Below, in pieces: positions 1 through 11,800 of a stretch of DNA of 64,000 nt. The notes beneath the pieces were generated by a model that did not search any database, was not told the DNA's origin, and saw only the letters and a list, made by a program, of their open reading frames with translations. The stretch comes from Chiridota heheva (Eukaryota > Echinodermata > Holothuroidea > Apodida > Chiridotidae): the NCBI GenBank assembly GCA_020152595.1, contig JAIGNY010001834.1:184501-248500 (forward strand), in the 5' to 3' direction. Both the position numbers and the translations under genes were made by a program. How positions within the stretch are numbered: position 1 is the first letter of the stretch; every line of letters starts with the position of its first letter.

Positions 1-67
1 CGACGAAACGACGACGATAATGAATGTACTTAACATTTGTTAAAAAGATACACAAGTTTGTTTCTTT

Positions 68-545
68 GGTGAGGTTTAACGGCACCAGGACAGCAACGGT
101 CAAATTGTGTTTGAGAGAATACATTATGTCAGAGGTGAAAAGAGGTTGGAGAAGTTGAACAGAGTGCAGTATGCAGATATAAGATGGAGAGAGATAGGCT
201 ACTATAAATTAGATATATATACTTATAATAGCAGGTATAGAGTAGGAAGGAGATTATATTTTTTTTGGAGCAGTTTTGGCAGAAGAGCTCAGCAATGAAA
301 TTTAGGAAAGCTCTAAGGTGGGTGAAGAGTGAGCAGCCAATGAGGATGTGGCGACAGTCAGGGGCCTGCTACATTTACTGCAGATGGGTAGGGGAGCTAT
401 TAAGGAGGTGAGAATGGGTGAGGTGGTTGTGGTCTATTCTGCAGCAAGTGATGTAGACATAGTCTTTATGGGAGGGGTTGTCTGCAGTGGGGTTGACGGA
501 AATGGAAGACTGGATGTTGTGGAGAAATACAAGACCTAACTAGAT
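68..545 (-). mobile_element. I-type LINE, 3' end fragment (copy 1)
   Basis: The block begins with a diverged form of the 'taacggcaccacgacaac' terminal motif shared by seven copies in this window and runs through G-rich sequence that is the complement of the LINE C-terminal coding region. It is the 3' end of a non-LTR retrotransposon in minus orientation, 5'-truncated and degenerate. The family is assigned from the better copy at 25159-26040, which keeps an RNase H domain. Confidence 0.55.
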
Positions 546-1097
546 TTTAGCACTCAGCAGAATGCATACCTCCGTACCTGTTCGATCTCCACTGGAATAC
601 AACCCACCTCAGAAACCCTCGACCCACCAACTTATAAGCCCAAACAAGGATATCTTTTATCAAAATATGTATAATTCTTCATTGTACCAAAAAACATGCC
701 CCAAGTATTGTAATTCTTTAGATGTGTGTTTACGTACCCAGCGATCCTTAAACTCCTTTAAATCAGCTTTTAAAAGATATCTATTAAATAATCATTGACC
801 TCATGATATCATCCCTATCATTGGCGTGGTGGTGTGGGTGGGATTATGTAATAAAGTGTAGATTTTTTTTTCTTCTTTCTATTGGGTGGCCTAAAATCAA
901 AATAAGTACTGCTTCCCCAAGGTCTCCTCTGCATATTTGTTACCATGTAAATAATTGTACATAAAATCAATCATGCACATCCATTTAATGATATATGCTG
1001 CTCTGTATATAATCACCTACATCTTTGTATTGTTTTTTTCATGCACATTATGATATTTGTCACATGTTGTTGCAGAAATAAATAAATAATTAAATCT
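546..1097 (+). mobile_element. CR1/L2-like LINE, 3' end fragment
   Basis: An open frame at 562-798 ends in SLNSFKSAFKRYLLNNH, the usual C-terminal end of CR1/L2-type reverse transcriptases. It is followed by about 280 bp of untranslated sequence and an (AAAT)n-like tail near 1077-1097. The copy is strongly 5'-truncated. It abuts the inverted I-type LINE fragment on its left. Confidence 0.6.
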
Positions 1098-1204
1098 CTT
1101 TCTCACTGTTGATCAGAATTAATCACTAAGTCTTTGCTTGCTCGACCTGATGATAATGATTATAGTAAATTGCCCAGAAAAAGCTACCCCAGACCCCCTT
1201 TTTA

Positions 1205-1965
1205 TCAGAGTTTTGTTGTTTGTTTGATGAGGGCTTAATGGCACCACGACAACAGGGATCAAATTGTGCCTGAGAGGTTAGATCATTCTAGAGGTAGGAA
1301 GGAAAGAAAACAGGGGGAGATTGAGAGAAATACTAAACTAAAAGACAGAAAGCTGGGATCGAGACAGGAGGTGCATGGGTGCAAAGAAAAAAAGAGTAGA
1401 TACAGGGGGGGTGGAAGAGGAGGACTAAATATGGTTGTAGAGGGAAGCATGATAAAGGAAGGAGATCATTTTATCCTGAAGGTTTTTCTGGAAGAACTCG
1501 GCAATTTGAGTTGTGGGGAGTGAGGGAAGCTCTGGGAAGGTTGTACAGGGGGCAAGCAAGGAGAATGTGATGGACTGTGAGGGTGCAATGGCAATTGTTG
1601 CAGAGGGGTATGAGGGGTACCAATAAGGTATGAGTGAGTGAGGTGGGTGTGACCTATTTTAAGATGGGTAATATGAACGTTGTCGACATGTGAGAGGTTG
1701 TGGATGGTGGGTTTGATCGGAATGATGGGCTGGATGACGTGGAGTTTGTTATCATTTTGGGAGTCCTATGAGATTTGCCAGCGCTTACAAACAAGAGAAG
1801 CGATAAACGGTTTGATGTCAGAGAGGGTTTTGGGAAATGAAGTAGGGGGGATGTTGAGGAAAAGCTTAGAGGCTGCATCAGCCCTGTCATTGTCAGGGAT
1901 GCCAACATGGCTGGGTTTCAGAGCTGCCTACAGTACATGATTTTAAGTAAAATACCAGGCATCAC
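1205..1965 (-). mobile_element. I-type LINE, 3' part (copy 2)
   Basis: It has the same terminal motif as the 25159 copy ('gtttgatgagggcttaatgg') and about 700 bp of parallel sequence, including the complement of the RNase H tail motif (SHVGIPGND type) near 1890-1920. The copy is in minus orientation, 5'-truncated, and its frame is broken. Confidence 0.65.
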
Positions 1966-2037
1966 CAAATCCCCAGGGTGTGGGAAACTAAACATTTCAG
2001 TATAGTGCTTCCAGCATGCCAAATGGACAACTCAAAA

Positions 2038-2510
2038 TCCCAGGTGCACAATTAACCTCACTGAGTTAGATAATTGACAGTTTTTTCAACCAATTACCGC
2101 ACAATTTGCCTGGCAATAAACTAAGTGGGGAAAAAAGCCTATGCGGTACTGGTGCAGCTAGCTAGCAGCACGCGCTCATGCAGTCAATGCAATAAAACAA
2201 ATTTCTGCACACACAGACTTGAGTAACAACAAAACAATGAACAAAAATGGCACCTATGGGCCGGCTACAGGCTTTGTAAATCCAATTCTCATTACTCATT
2301 ACAAACGGAATTTTGCTTATTCCTTTTGCTAAAAAGTCTAAAGATCTGGAGCAGTGCCATACATGGATCAATGATTGTGGCAGGTCACATGCACAACTGA
2401 ATATCAATGCATTGGTTATGCATGATTGTGGATTTGAGCTTTGTTTTCCCCACCTAGTAACTGCGGTGCTACGGTGGGTGTGGCCTATTCCTGAATTTAG
2501 TGAGATCAAT
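2038..2510. repeat. Unclassified interspersed repeat, family R2 copy 1
   Basis: This block is closely related, in inverted orientation, to 36580-37062. Shared blocks include the 'gctagctagc' core, the 'gatctggag' segment and the 'ccaattaccgcac' end. Neither copy carries a credible gene. I do not recognise the family; it may be a non-autonomous DNA transposon. Confidence 0.55.
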
Positions 2511-2983
2511 TCAAACCCACAGCAGAAAAGTTTGCAACAAATGTCAGGTGGGCATGCAAGTTTGAAATAATTCTGGCAGATGGGCATGGCTCCAGGATTC
2601 AACCAATCAACCTGAAGGCAGCTTGTCCACGAAGCATTGAATTCTGCACTTATTGTTGTCCAAAAGGAAAAGTATAGAGTCCTGAGAAATTTATGAGCAC
2701 ATGTGAAACACAGACTGTGTTGAAAATTTTGTTGTCCGATTTGCAAACCTCAAGAAAACTGGTTCGAGGGAAATTCATACCAGGGTTGAAGAAAAAAAAG
2801 AAAAAAAAATCACAGGTGAGTACCACAGTATATTATAATATTTCTACTCACCATAATTTTTTAGCAGCCGAGTGCTTTTTTCAACCCTGATTCACAATCT
2901 CAGAAGGAAATTATTACATCTTAAATCACAAGGATTGAAAACTGGTCACAGTTTCCGGGCAAACAACAAATTTTCAGAGCTCT

Positions 2984-3652
2984 TTAAAGGATTAGTTCAG
3001 GGGTCAAGCAAGTCTATCTTATATGAAAGAGGACTTCAAAAGAAACAAAATGGTGAAGAAAGCATTCAGAAATCTTATTCCATTAAGGATTAGTTCGTGG
3101 TCAGGTAAGTCCATTTTAAATGAAAGAGGACTTCAAAAGAAACAAAATGGTGAAGAAAGCATTCAGAAATCTTATTCCGTTAAGGAGATATTTAAGTTTA
3201 AAGTTTGGTATCATTTGTGTAGAAATGACTGAAATCAGACTAGTTGTGATGTCATAGCCTAAGATTCCTCAAAGTCTTTATGTATTCTATCATATTTTGT
3301 CCTGCAATTATGTGGCTTAAAAACCATGAGATATGTCAAAAAAGTAGTAAAACTGAATCTAGGAAGGGTATTTACAATATACCACCTGCAGAAAGTTTGA
3401 GGATAAATAATTTAAATATTGAAAAAAATAAAATAAACTTTCTTTAAAATACATAAAGACTTTGACAAACTGAGGCTGTGACGTCACAACTAGTCTGATT
3501 TCAGTATTTCTACACAAATGATACCAAACTTTAAACTTGGAATATCTCCTTTTTGGAAAAGTATTTTTGAATGCTTTCTTCACCATTTTGTTTCTTTTGA
3601 AGTCCACTTTCATAAAAGATGAACATGCTGGACTGCTTAACTAATCCGTTAA
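2984..3652. mobile_element. TTAA-flanked MITE, copy A
   Basis: The element is bounded by TTAA at 2984-2987 and 3649-3652. It has long terminal inverted repeats: AGGATTAGTTCAGGGGTC at the left and CTTAACTAATCCG at the right, with the inversion extending roughly 200 bp inward. A second copy lies at 5157-5732. TTAA target duplication is the piggyBac habit, but no transposase is present. The left end is partly duplicated: the 'aaggattagttc' terminus recurs near 3086. Confidence 0.75.
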
Positions 3653-4059
3653 CTCTCAATTCACCTGGTCTCATCATGCCTTGACATGGTGTTTTCTTAT
3701 TACATAAGGCTTATAATGCTTTAAAAGCAGCAGTGGGAAGGAAACAACTCCATCTTTTGTTTGTGGGAGGAACTGCAAGATTTTGAAAACCATGGGCAGA
3801 CCCATCAAACAAAACCTGATTGTTCAGATATTATTTTTGGTTGTCCCGGGCAGTCTGAGGAGTGATTTGTGCAGGAGTGGGAAAAATAGTTTACTTTCTG
3901 GGAGTAAACCACATCAACAATAACAAAACCGAATGCTAAACTCTATCTAGAAATATCAATTAAGAGGTCTTACAAGAATTGTTAATTTGTTGCAAATAAT
4001 TTTCTGTTTTCCATTTCTCTGCTTGGAAGAAAATTTGTATTTCTGTTTTCTCTCAATTC

Positions 4060-4245
4060 TTTTTTTCTTTCCTAACATATCTTCCTTTTCCTTTGCAATT
4101 TTTAAATGTTCATTTTCTCCTTTTTCTTTCTCTCCTTTTCCTTAGTATTTTCTTACTTTTTTCTTTTAAGAGGCCTGAAAAATTTCTGGGACGATTGGTG
4201 CCATGGTCCGCTATATCTTCCACTCCTCGATTTGTGGATCCCCAG
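4060..4245. repeat. Unclassified interspersed repeat, family R4 copy 1
   Basis: A pyrimidine-rich stretch followed by a segment reading 'tggtgccatggtccgctata' resembles 44520-44660 in the same orientation. No coding content is evident. Confidence 0.35.
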
Positions 4246-4435
4246 CCGGAAAAAAAAGAAACAAAATTTCAAGGTCTGTGACTTACCGCTGTTGGTTTTG
4301 TTTTGATACTCCTTTCTCAGACTCGGTACCAACTGTTGGAAAACTGAACTCATCTAACGTAAGTGTCCTTGGCGGGGTGGCTAGTGCAACGTTCTGTTGA
4401 GCTGAAATTAAAGGAAGACGGTTTGGTTTGGTTTG

Positions 4436-4975
4436 TAAATGCTTAACGGCACTGCGACAGTCAAATATGCGAAGAAGGTGTTAAAAATTTAAGGTGACAG
4501 AAATACGGAAGAGATGGTTGGAAGAGGAAGGGATAGGAAGGAGTGAATAAGTATAGAGTGAGATAATAAAGGTGTAAATAAAGATAGTAAAAGGAGAGAA
4601 GGATAGGAACATAAGATAGCAAATGGGTGGAGTGTGGGTAAGGATTAGATCAGGTGGGGAAGAGTATTGCGTAGGAAGGTGATGATGTTGGAGGGTGGAT
4701 TGTTCTTGAGGTCAGAAATAGTAGTAGAGAGAGATGGGAAAGATCTGGAGTTGGAGTGTATAGGACAGGTTAAAAGGATATGTTTGATCGAGAGATCAGT
4801 ATTGCAAGTAGGGCAGAGAGGTTTGGGAGAGCCGGAAAGGAGGTAGGAGTAGGTGAGAAAGGCATGGCCAAGACGTATGCCGGTGATGACAATGTCTTCT
4901 CTGCGGAAGGAAGGTGGAAGGATGGCAGAGCATCAGAAATGCAGAATCCTGTTCACGCAGGTGTAATATAGTATC
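4436..4975 (-). mobile_element. I-type LINE, 3' end fragment, diverged subfamily
   Basis: Read on the minus strand the sequence encodes a degenerate C-terminal tail of the 'IGHTxLTHSYLLxGxPxPxCxxC' type, seen here as IRLGHAFLTYSYLL followed by a Cys pair and KHILLTCP. It ends at the 'taacggcactgcgacag' terminus near 4447. The copy at 59065-59350 is the closest relative in this window. Confidence 0.62.
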
Positions 4976-5156
4976 GTGGGTATATACCGTATACACATGA
5001 AATCAGTTCAGGTCAGATGAAGCTAAACTTTTCTGCAATGAGTGCTTCCATAATAGGTACTGTGTACAGCAAATTGTCTTTCTATTTGTTTCTTTCTAAC
5101 TGAATGCTTCATTTACAATTCAAATAGCAAATTATCATTTTAGGAACTGAATAATG

Positions 5157-5732
5157 TTAAAGGATTAGTTTAGGGGTCATGCAAGTCTATCTTATATGAA
5201 AGAGGATTTCAAAAGAAACAAAATGGTGAAGAAAGCATTCAAAAATCTTATTTCGTAAAGGAGATATTTAAGTTTAAAGTTTGGTATCATTTGTGTAGAA
5301 ACGGCTGAAATCAGACTACTGTAGTCGTGATGTCATAGCCTCAGATTCCTCAAAGTTTTATGTATTCTATCATATTTTGTCCTGCCTTTTTGTGGCTTAT
5401 AAACCATGGAATATGTCCAAAAAAAGTAGTAAAACTGAATTTAGGACGGGTATCTATAATATACCACCTGAAGAAAGTTTGAAGAAAAATAATTTAAATA
5501 GTGAACAAATTAAATAATTTTCTTTCAAATACATAAAGATTTTGAGAAATCTGAGTCTGTGACATCACAACTAGTCTGATTTCAGTCGTTTCTACAGAAA
5601 TAATACCAAACTTTAAACTTGCATATCTCCTTAAGGAAATAAGATTTTGCAAGGCTTTCTTCACCATTTTGTTTTTTTTGAAGTCCTCTTTCATATAAGA
5701 TGGACTTGCTTGACCACTGAACTAATCCTTAA
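5157..5732. mobile_element. TTAA-flanked MITE, copy B
   Basis: The sequence between TTAA at 5157-5160 and TTAA at 5729-5732 has inverted ends (AGGATTAGTTTAGGGGTC and its imperfect complement near 5710-5728). The arms of about 180 bp flank an AT-rich centre. It shows the same layout as copy A but without the duplicated end, so this is the cleaner family reference. Confidence 0.78.
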
Positions 5733-5790
5733 GTAAAGTAGAAAAAAGTAGTTGAAAAATGTAGTTCAAAAATCAGAACACACCACCCAC

Positions 5791-5862
5791 CTGTAAAAGC
5801 TGGTATCTCGTCCAAGTCTAGATTTCTTGGTGTATCTCTAAGACCGACATGTGACCCAGAAC
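5791..5862 (-). CDS. MFF: MFF coding exon 3
   Basis: This 72-bp exon encodes SGSHVGLRDTPRNLDLDEIP plus four more residues. The acceptor is ccacag|gttctgg at 5863 and the donor is tttacag|gtgggt at 5790. It starts with two bases that complete the Gly codon split with exon 2 and ends with one base over, so the next exon, outside the window, must start with two. Confidence 0.75.
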
Positions 5863-8800
5863 CTGTGGTTGAAAGATAAACCCAAGACTCAAAATCTGTA
5901 TTGGTTTGACAGTATAATTATGACTGAGGTCAACAACTGCTGGTAATGTGAAAACTTTAGATGATAAGATGAGGTTTGGTGCAGAATGCAAGAGGAAAGT
6001 TGTTGATAACATACACCTCACCACTTGGAATATTAATATTAGATACAAAAAAATAATAGGTGTGCAGCTTCAGTCATGGTTTGATCAATTACACCAACAG
6101 TACAAAAATTACATTTCTTGGTACGGTTTGTAAGTAAAACAACATATTGATTTTTTCATACTAATTTAAAAATAACAAAGAAAAGGCAAATTTCATTCAA
6201 CAGAACATGTGTTTAACTTATAGTTTAAATCAAAAAACTCTTTAACAAACATTCTCATTGCCCAGTCAGTCCGCAGAGCAGCGTTCGACAAATCGTTCAA
6301 AAATTAACTTGCCCGCCAGGCATACACATGCACAAAATGCTTGTCCGGAAGCAAAATCCACTTGTCCAACAATCATCACGATAATATTGGGCTAGGCGAT
6401 GCACGTTACGGTAAAATATTTCTTACGGTGATATTTACTGAGAATGTCGTATATATAATAAAAGACTATTACACTTACTAAAAAACAGTGGAAAATGCAA
6501 TCCATATATCCTTTACAAATATAAAGCAATAACAGACTCCAGAAAATCAAAAAAAGAAATATGAAAGTTCAATAAACATTTGCGTAAACAAATGGCATGG
6601 CAAAGGCAGGTCAAGTTCGCCATGTAACAGTATAGTATACAGCACACGGTATGCCCTGTACGATATACTGTATATGAACACGGAATGGGTATTGGACCTA
6701 TTACATGTGGTGCATTAACACAGCAGATCTGAACGGACCTCAGCAAGAAACAGTGACTGCATATAAATATGCATGAGTTCTTATTTATTATATTTTATAT
6801 TTTTTATGCAAGATATGATTGGTTGAAAGGAGCAAGCCTCACCGGTAAAATATGCATTGCGCACATGTTCAACCAGCTTTGGTGCATTATGTGGTGTGTG
6901 TATGCAATATATGTTTATGTTGTATGTATGCATATGCATGTTTATACAAGTATTGTATGTTGTTATGGCGAGATTTAAGATCATTTTGTAACATAACAAA
7001 ATATTTAGGCTTCCAAATAAATGGAATATAAGTATGATTTAAGCTATTTTCTGTGCATTTCCATCAGTTACATTGTAGTAAGTATAATCTGTGTAAAGAC
7101 TTAAGTTTCTAAAGAGAAATTCACTCTATTAGTTTGGATCAATTTATGGTTGCCTGGCAGGCATATCGACTTGTACATCAACTTGCCCGGACATAAAAAC
7201 TGTATTAATTGTCCCGGGCGTGCGGACAGGCAATTTGTCGAAGGTTGCCGAAGAGTCCCGTTAATTAGATCACGTGACTGGGTTCTCTTTAGGAAGGAAA
7301 TCGAGCTAGCTATGCAAATTATATTTGTTGCAGACATAATTTGCGTAATACGGTCACGTGGGATGCATATTCGTCAAAGATGGCAGGGTAAGTGTTTGAC
7401 GGGAAGATTATTTTCAATATAATTTATTTTAATTATCTGGAATTAAGCGCTAGTTTTTGAGAAATCTGGTGTCAAAGTTAGGTCCTAAATTTCATAGGGT
7501 ACAAAAAGTGGTCCATATTTGCCATGTTCCTGACTCAGATTATCACATTTTAAGACTGGATTCGTGTACATGTAGGTGTCATTGCATACATTCGATACAC
7601 ACTTAATTAATTCTCGATCTTGCGCTCATGAGAAAATGACAAAATCTTCTGATCAAATTTTCTCATCATTGTTAAGTGTAATATACGGTAATTACCATGT
7701 TGAATTACGCGAAATGTCAAAGACTAGAAATGAGCGTAAAAAGTTACAATAAATTAGCCATCCTTCCTTGTGAAGTTGGAACCAGGCTTTTTAGGTCTGC
7801 TGCATATTAAAGGTTAAGGCCCTGTGCATTCTATTTCTAACTTTGCACTTTCAGCATTTATATTGTAATCTTGTTATCAAGGTGGACATTGGGGCATGCT
7901 GAGTGAGATTCTTATCTCACTAAATCAAGCATTCCTATTTTTGAGGGTAACGTTGTTGTTTCATTTCTCTTATAAAGTATTTTTACTTGTAAGTTGTACT
8001 TCTTCAAGTTCTTCTAAACAGGTATTTTCAGTTTCAGATAAAATAATTTTCATCGAATTCTAGCTTCAATATATTTGAGGGTGGGTAAAATGCACAATGT
8101 ATTTATAGAAATAAATTATATGATCAAATGTTATAGTAATAGTTCAGAAAAATATTTCAAATATTTTATTGATTACACACAATTAGATTTTTAATGAATT
8201 TTGTTAACGGTGAGTTTCTTGTTATACGGTTTAAAGTTTGGATGATTAAGGAAGTTTGATTAAATTGTCAGATCTTATTTGCATTGAATTGTTTCAGATT
8301 GAAGTGCATAGCAATGCAGCCTCACTAAACATCATTGCCATGGTAACATGGTAGAAAGGAAAGTGAAGGATTTTCATCAATGGAAAAATAGTATTATACA
8401 GTGTCATTGTAATGTTAAAAATATGCTGAATTAACTTATGTATATTTTTGAATAGTGAATGATTAATCCAAAATATTATTTTGATCACCTGATTTTTGAA
8501 TTGGAATTTGAGTAAATGGGAAATAAGAATATAGATGATGATGCACTTTTAATCACTTGTCGAAGTTGCCGTTTCTCTTTCTAAATGTTCATTTGTAAGT
8601 GTTATTACAAACTGTAGGGTACCATCAGATTATTTTTTTATAACAAAGAATTTTAACCATTCTTTTGGTAAGTCAAACATGTCTGTCTTAAAAACCACTA
8701 TAATTAGAAGTTCACAAAGATATAGCAAGAGCATATTGAAAATTGTTGATGATGCCACTCAGGTGAGTCAAATTGGTAATTTGAGAATGTGAAATACAAA

Positions 8801-11800
8801 TGGTGGCTACCGTGGTATCAATTTGTTTTGAATATCTGAAGGCGTGGAAAATTGCATGTTGCCGCTTTGGTAGGGATGTCAGGTTTCCTCAAATTAACTT
8901 GGCCATTCTTAATGAAATCTTACGCTTTTTAAGCAGATTAGAGAAATGACAATCGTTTTCTCTACGGCCTACCTGGGGCCATGTTATCTATTACCCTCCT
9001 CCATTTCCCTTGCTGCTACCCTTATCAACACCACCCCCACCATTTCCCCTCCACCTCTAGTATATCAGCCCTTCTCCAGGTGGGAACAGAGAGTCATTTA
9101 CCTACCTGACAAGATCACTCCCCCCCACTATATCCCAGAATATACAGTATTTGTACCAGCAACATATGTTGTCCGAACGATAGTCCCTTCGCCCACCCCC
9201 ATCCCATGAGACAAAGCTTCCCATCTCCCTCAGTCCCAAATTACATGACTTGTCCTTCTCCTTAAAAATTTGTTCCAGCAAATCATAACCACAAACTTAC
9301 TGTAGCAAATAATAAGACCACTTTATCTAAATTAAAATAACCATACAATAAGGACTTCATCCATTGCTAATATGATACTCAGCACCAACTAACACAACAA
9401 CTAAGGTATTCAGAATAAAAAAAATAAAGAGGAAAAATCTGACCCGACCTGCTTATGTATCAGGTCGGGTCTGACTGTTTAAAACTTTAGGAGCAGAACA
9501 ACTAATGAATTTAAAGGTGCTGACCCTGCTCTTAATACATTTGGCTGAAGCTGGAAATTTCTAAACTTCCCTAGTGTAAAAGGAAAATCAATAATTGAAG
9601 ACTTGTTCGATGAATGACAAACAAGGAAACAAATGTGTGACAACTGAAGATTGGCTCCATACTTTGCAGAAGCTGTTCCAGTTATACAAATATTCAAAAG
9701 GACTTATGATTTTGTCATACTATAATGATTTCCCTCATACATGCATCCCGAAAAGCAGCAAAACATAATGCAGAACACTTCCTCCTGCTGTAAGTTTGGG
9801 TAAAAATTAATCAATATTATTAAAAATGGGGCCTTCGACATTGCCAGTCTGCCAATATTGCCAGTCTGCCAATATTGCCAGTCTGCCAATATTGCCAGTC
9901 TGCCAATATTGCCAGTCTGCCAATCTGCCAATATTGCCAGTCTGCCAATATTGCCAATATTGCCAGTCTGCCAATATTGCCAGTCTGCCAATATTGCCAG
10001 TCTGCCAATATTGCCAGTCTGCCAATATTGCCAATATTGCCAGTCTGCCAATATTGCCAGTCTGCCATTATTGCCAGTCTGCCATTATTGCCAGTCTGCC
10101 AATATTGCCAGTCTGCCAATATTGCCAGTGTGTTTATTGACATATTCAACTTCAAAAATGCTGAATATTATCTGTAGGAATGAGCTCAATATAACCAACT
10201 TCGATATAAAAGAAATATAAAAAAAAACATCAATTAAAATTTGGGATGACCATTTTATTTGTATACAACTTAAGTGTTGTAAGAGTCTGTGGCAAGAGAC
10301 CATGCACGATTTTGCCTTGAACCTGCTGTGTTTCTGACTCAGCCGATAAATATTAATGCAGGAAAGAAAAAGGATGAATTTATGGGCAAAAAAAACAACT
10401 TAACAAAAACAGGAAAATACGGGCTTATGTTAATAAAGGCCTAATACATTAAAAAATACTTGCAACAGCAAAGATCAAAAAATATGTTTGCCGCACAAAT
10501 TCAGTACTTTCCTGCATTAACATTTATTGGCTGCGTCAGGAATATGACAAATTTAAAGCAATTTCGTACAGTTGCTTGTCAGAAACGAGCAAAACATTTC
10601 CACGGTGGTTCTGTGCTCTCATTGGCTGTTGATATTGTCATTCATGAATTTGTGAGTCAGGCATACTTTTTGATCTTTGCTGAGATTGCCGTGCTGTTGC
10701 AAGTACTTTTTCATGTATAACGGAACAAAAAAAGGAAAAGCCCATAATCTTCAGTACGTTGAAAAATGTATTGCATATAATAGCGTTCATAATTCATAAT
10801 ATGACGTAATGAATGACAATATCAACAGCCAATGAGAGCACAAAACACCATCGTGGAAATGGTTTGCTCGTTTCTGACAAGCAACTGTACGAAATTGCCT
10901 TTAATTTGTCATATTCCTGACTCAGCCAACAAATATTAATGCAGGAAAGTACTGAATTTGTGCGGCAAACATATTTTTTTTATCTTTGCTGTTGCAAGTA
11001 TTTTTTAATGTATTAAGGCTTCAAAAACGTAAGCCTGTATTTTCCTGTTTTTGTTAAGTTGTTTTTTTGCCCATAAATTCATCCTTTTTCTTTGTTCTTA
11101 ACAAAGCTCTAATTATTTACCGAGAAATCAATCTTTTATTAGCAATTTGCAAGATAGATTAGTTTCGTAAATGTTATAGTCGTCAAGATATCGCATGATG
11201 GCATGTTTTCAGCTCATTAAATATGCACAGGGCGAAAATCTATGCATACGATCCCAAGAGAAGAGAACTCATTTCACGGTTCTGCGGACGGACTGTGCCT
11301 AAAACCATCATATTACTCCGAAAAAATCAAACATGTATTCAATTATTGGGTGATTTGATGACTTTAACCACTGAGAATTCACAAAGTCATTTTATAAAAA
11401 AAAAAATGGAACACTTGTTTGATTTCTTTAATATTGTCAAATTAAAGTGATACATGACCAGCTATGACCGACCAATGAAAATACTCAAATTCAACATATG
11501 TTGGTTGAAATTTACATACTGTATGTTGATTTTGGGTATTAAAAGCTAATTTTATTGAGCCATTAAACTCATAGAGCTAGTGCTTATCCCTGGTTTCCAT
11601 GGCACAAGCAGATGAGAGTACACAACTCCCCCTAGACAGGATGACAGTCCATTGCAGATTAACTCCCCAGCAATGCTGGTACTCATTTTCACAGCTGAGT
11701 GGACTGAAGCAAGTAGAGTATAAAGTGTCTTGCTCAAGAACACAATGCAGCGCTCGTGACGGGAATCGAACCTGGTATCTTTCAAATACGAGTTATGTTG

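Noticed and set aside
4153-4353. Possible MFF exon with SSVFQQLVPSLRKEYQNKT and a gtaagt donor
   Set aside because: The segment lies beside a repeat shared with 44520-44660, and it carries no MFF motif.
9704-10303. Repetitive proteins such as QYWQTGNIGRLAILAD in several frames
   Set aside because: Product of the 17-bp minisatellite, open on both strands at once.
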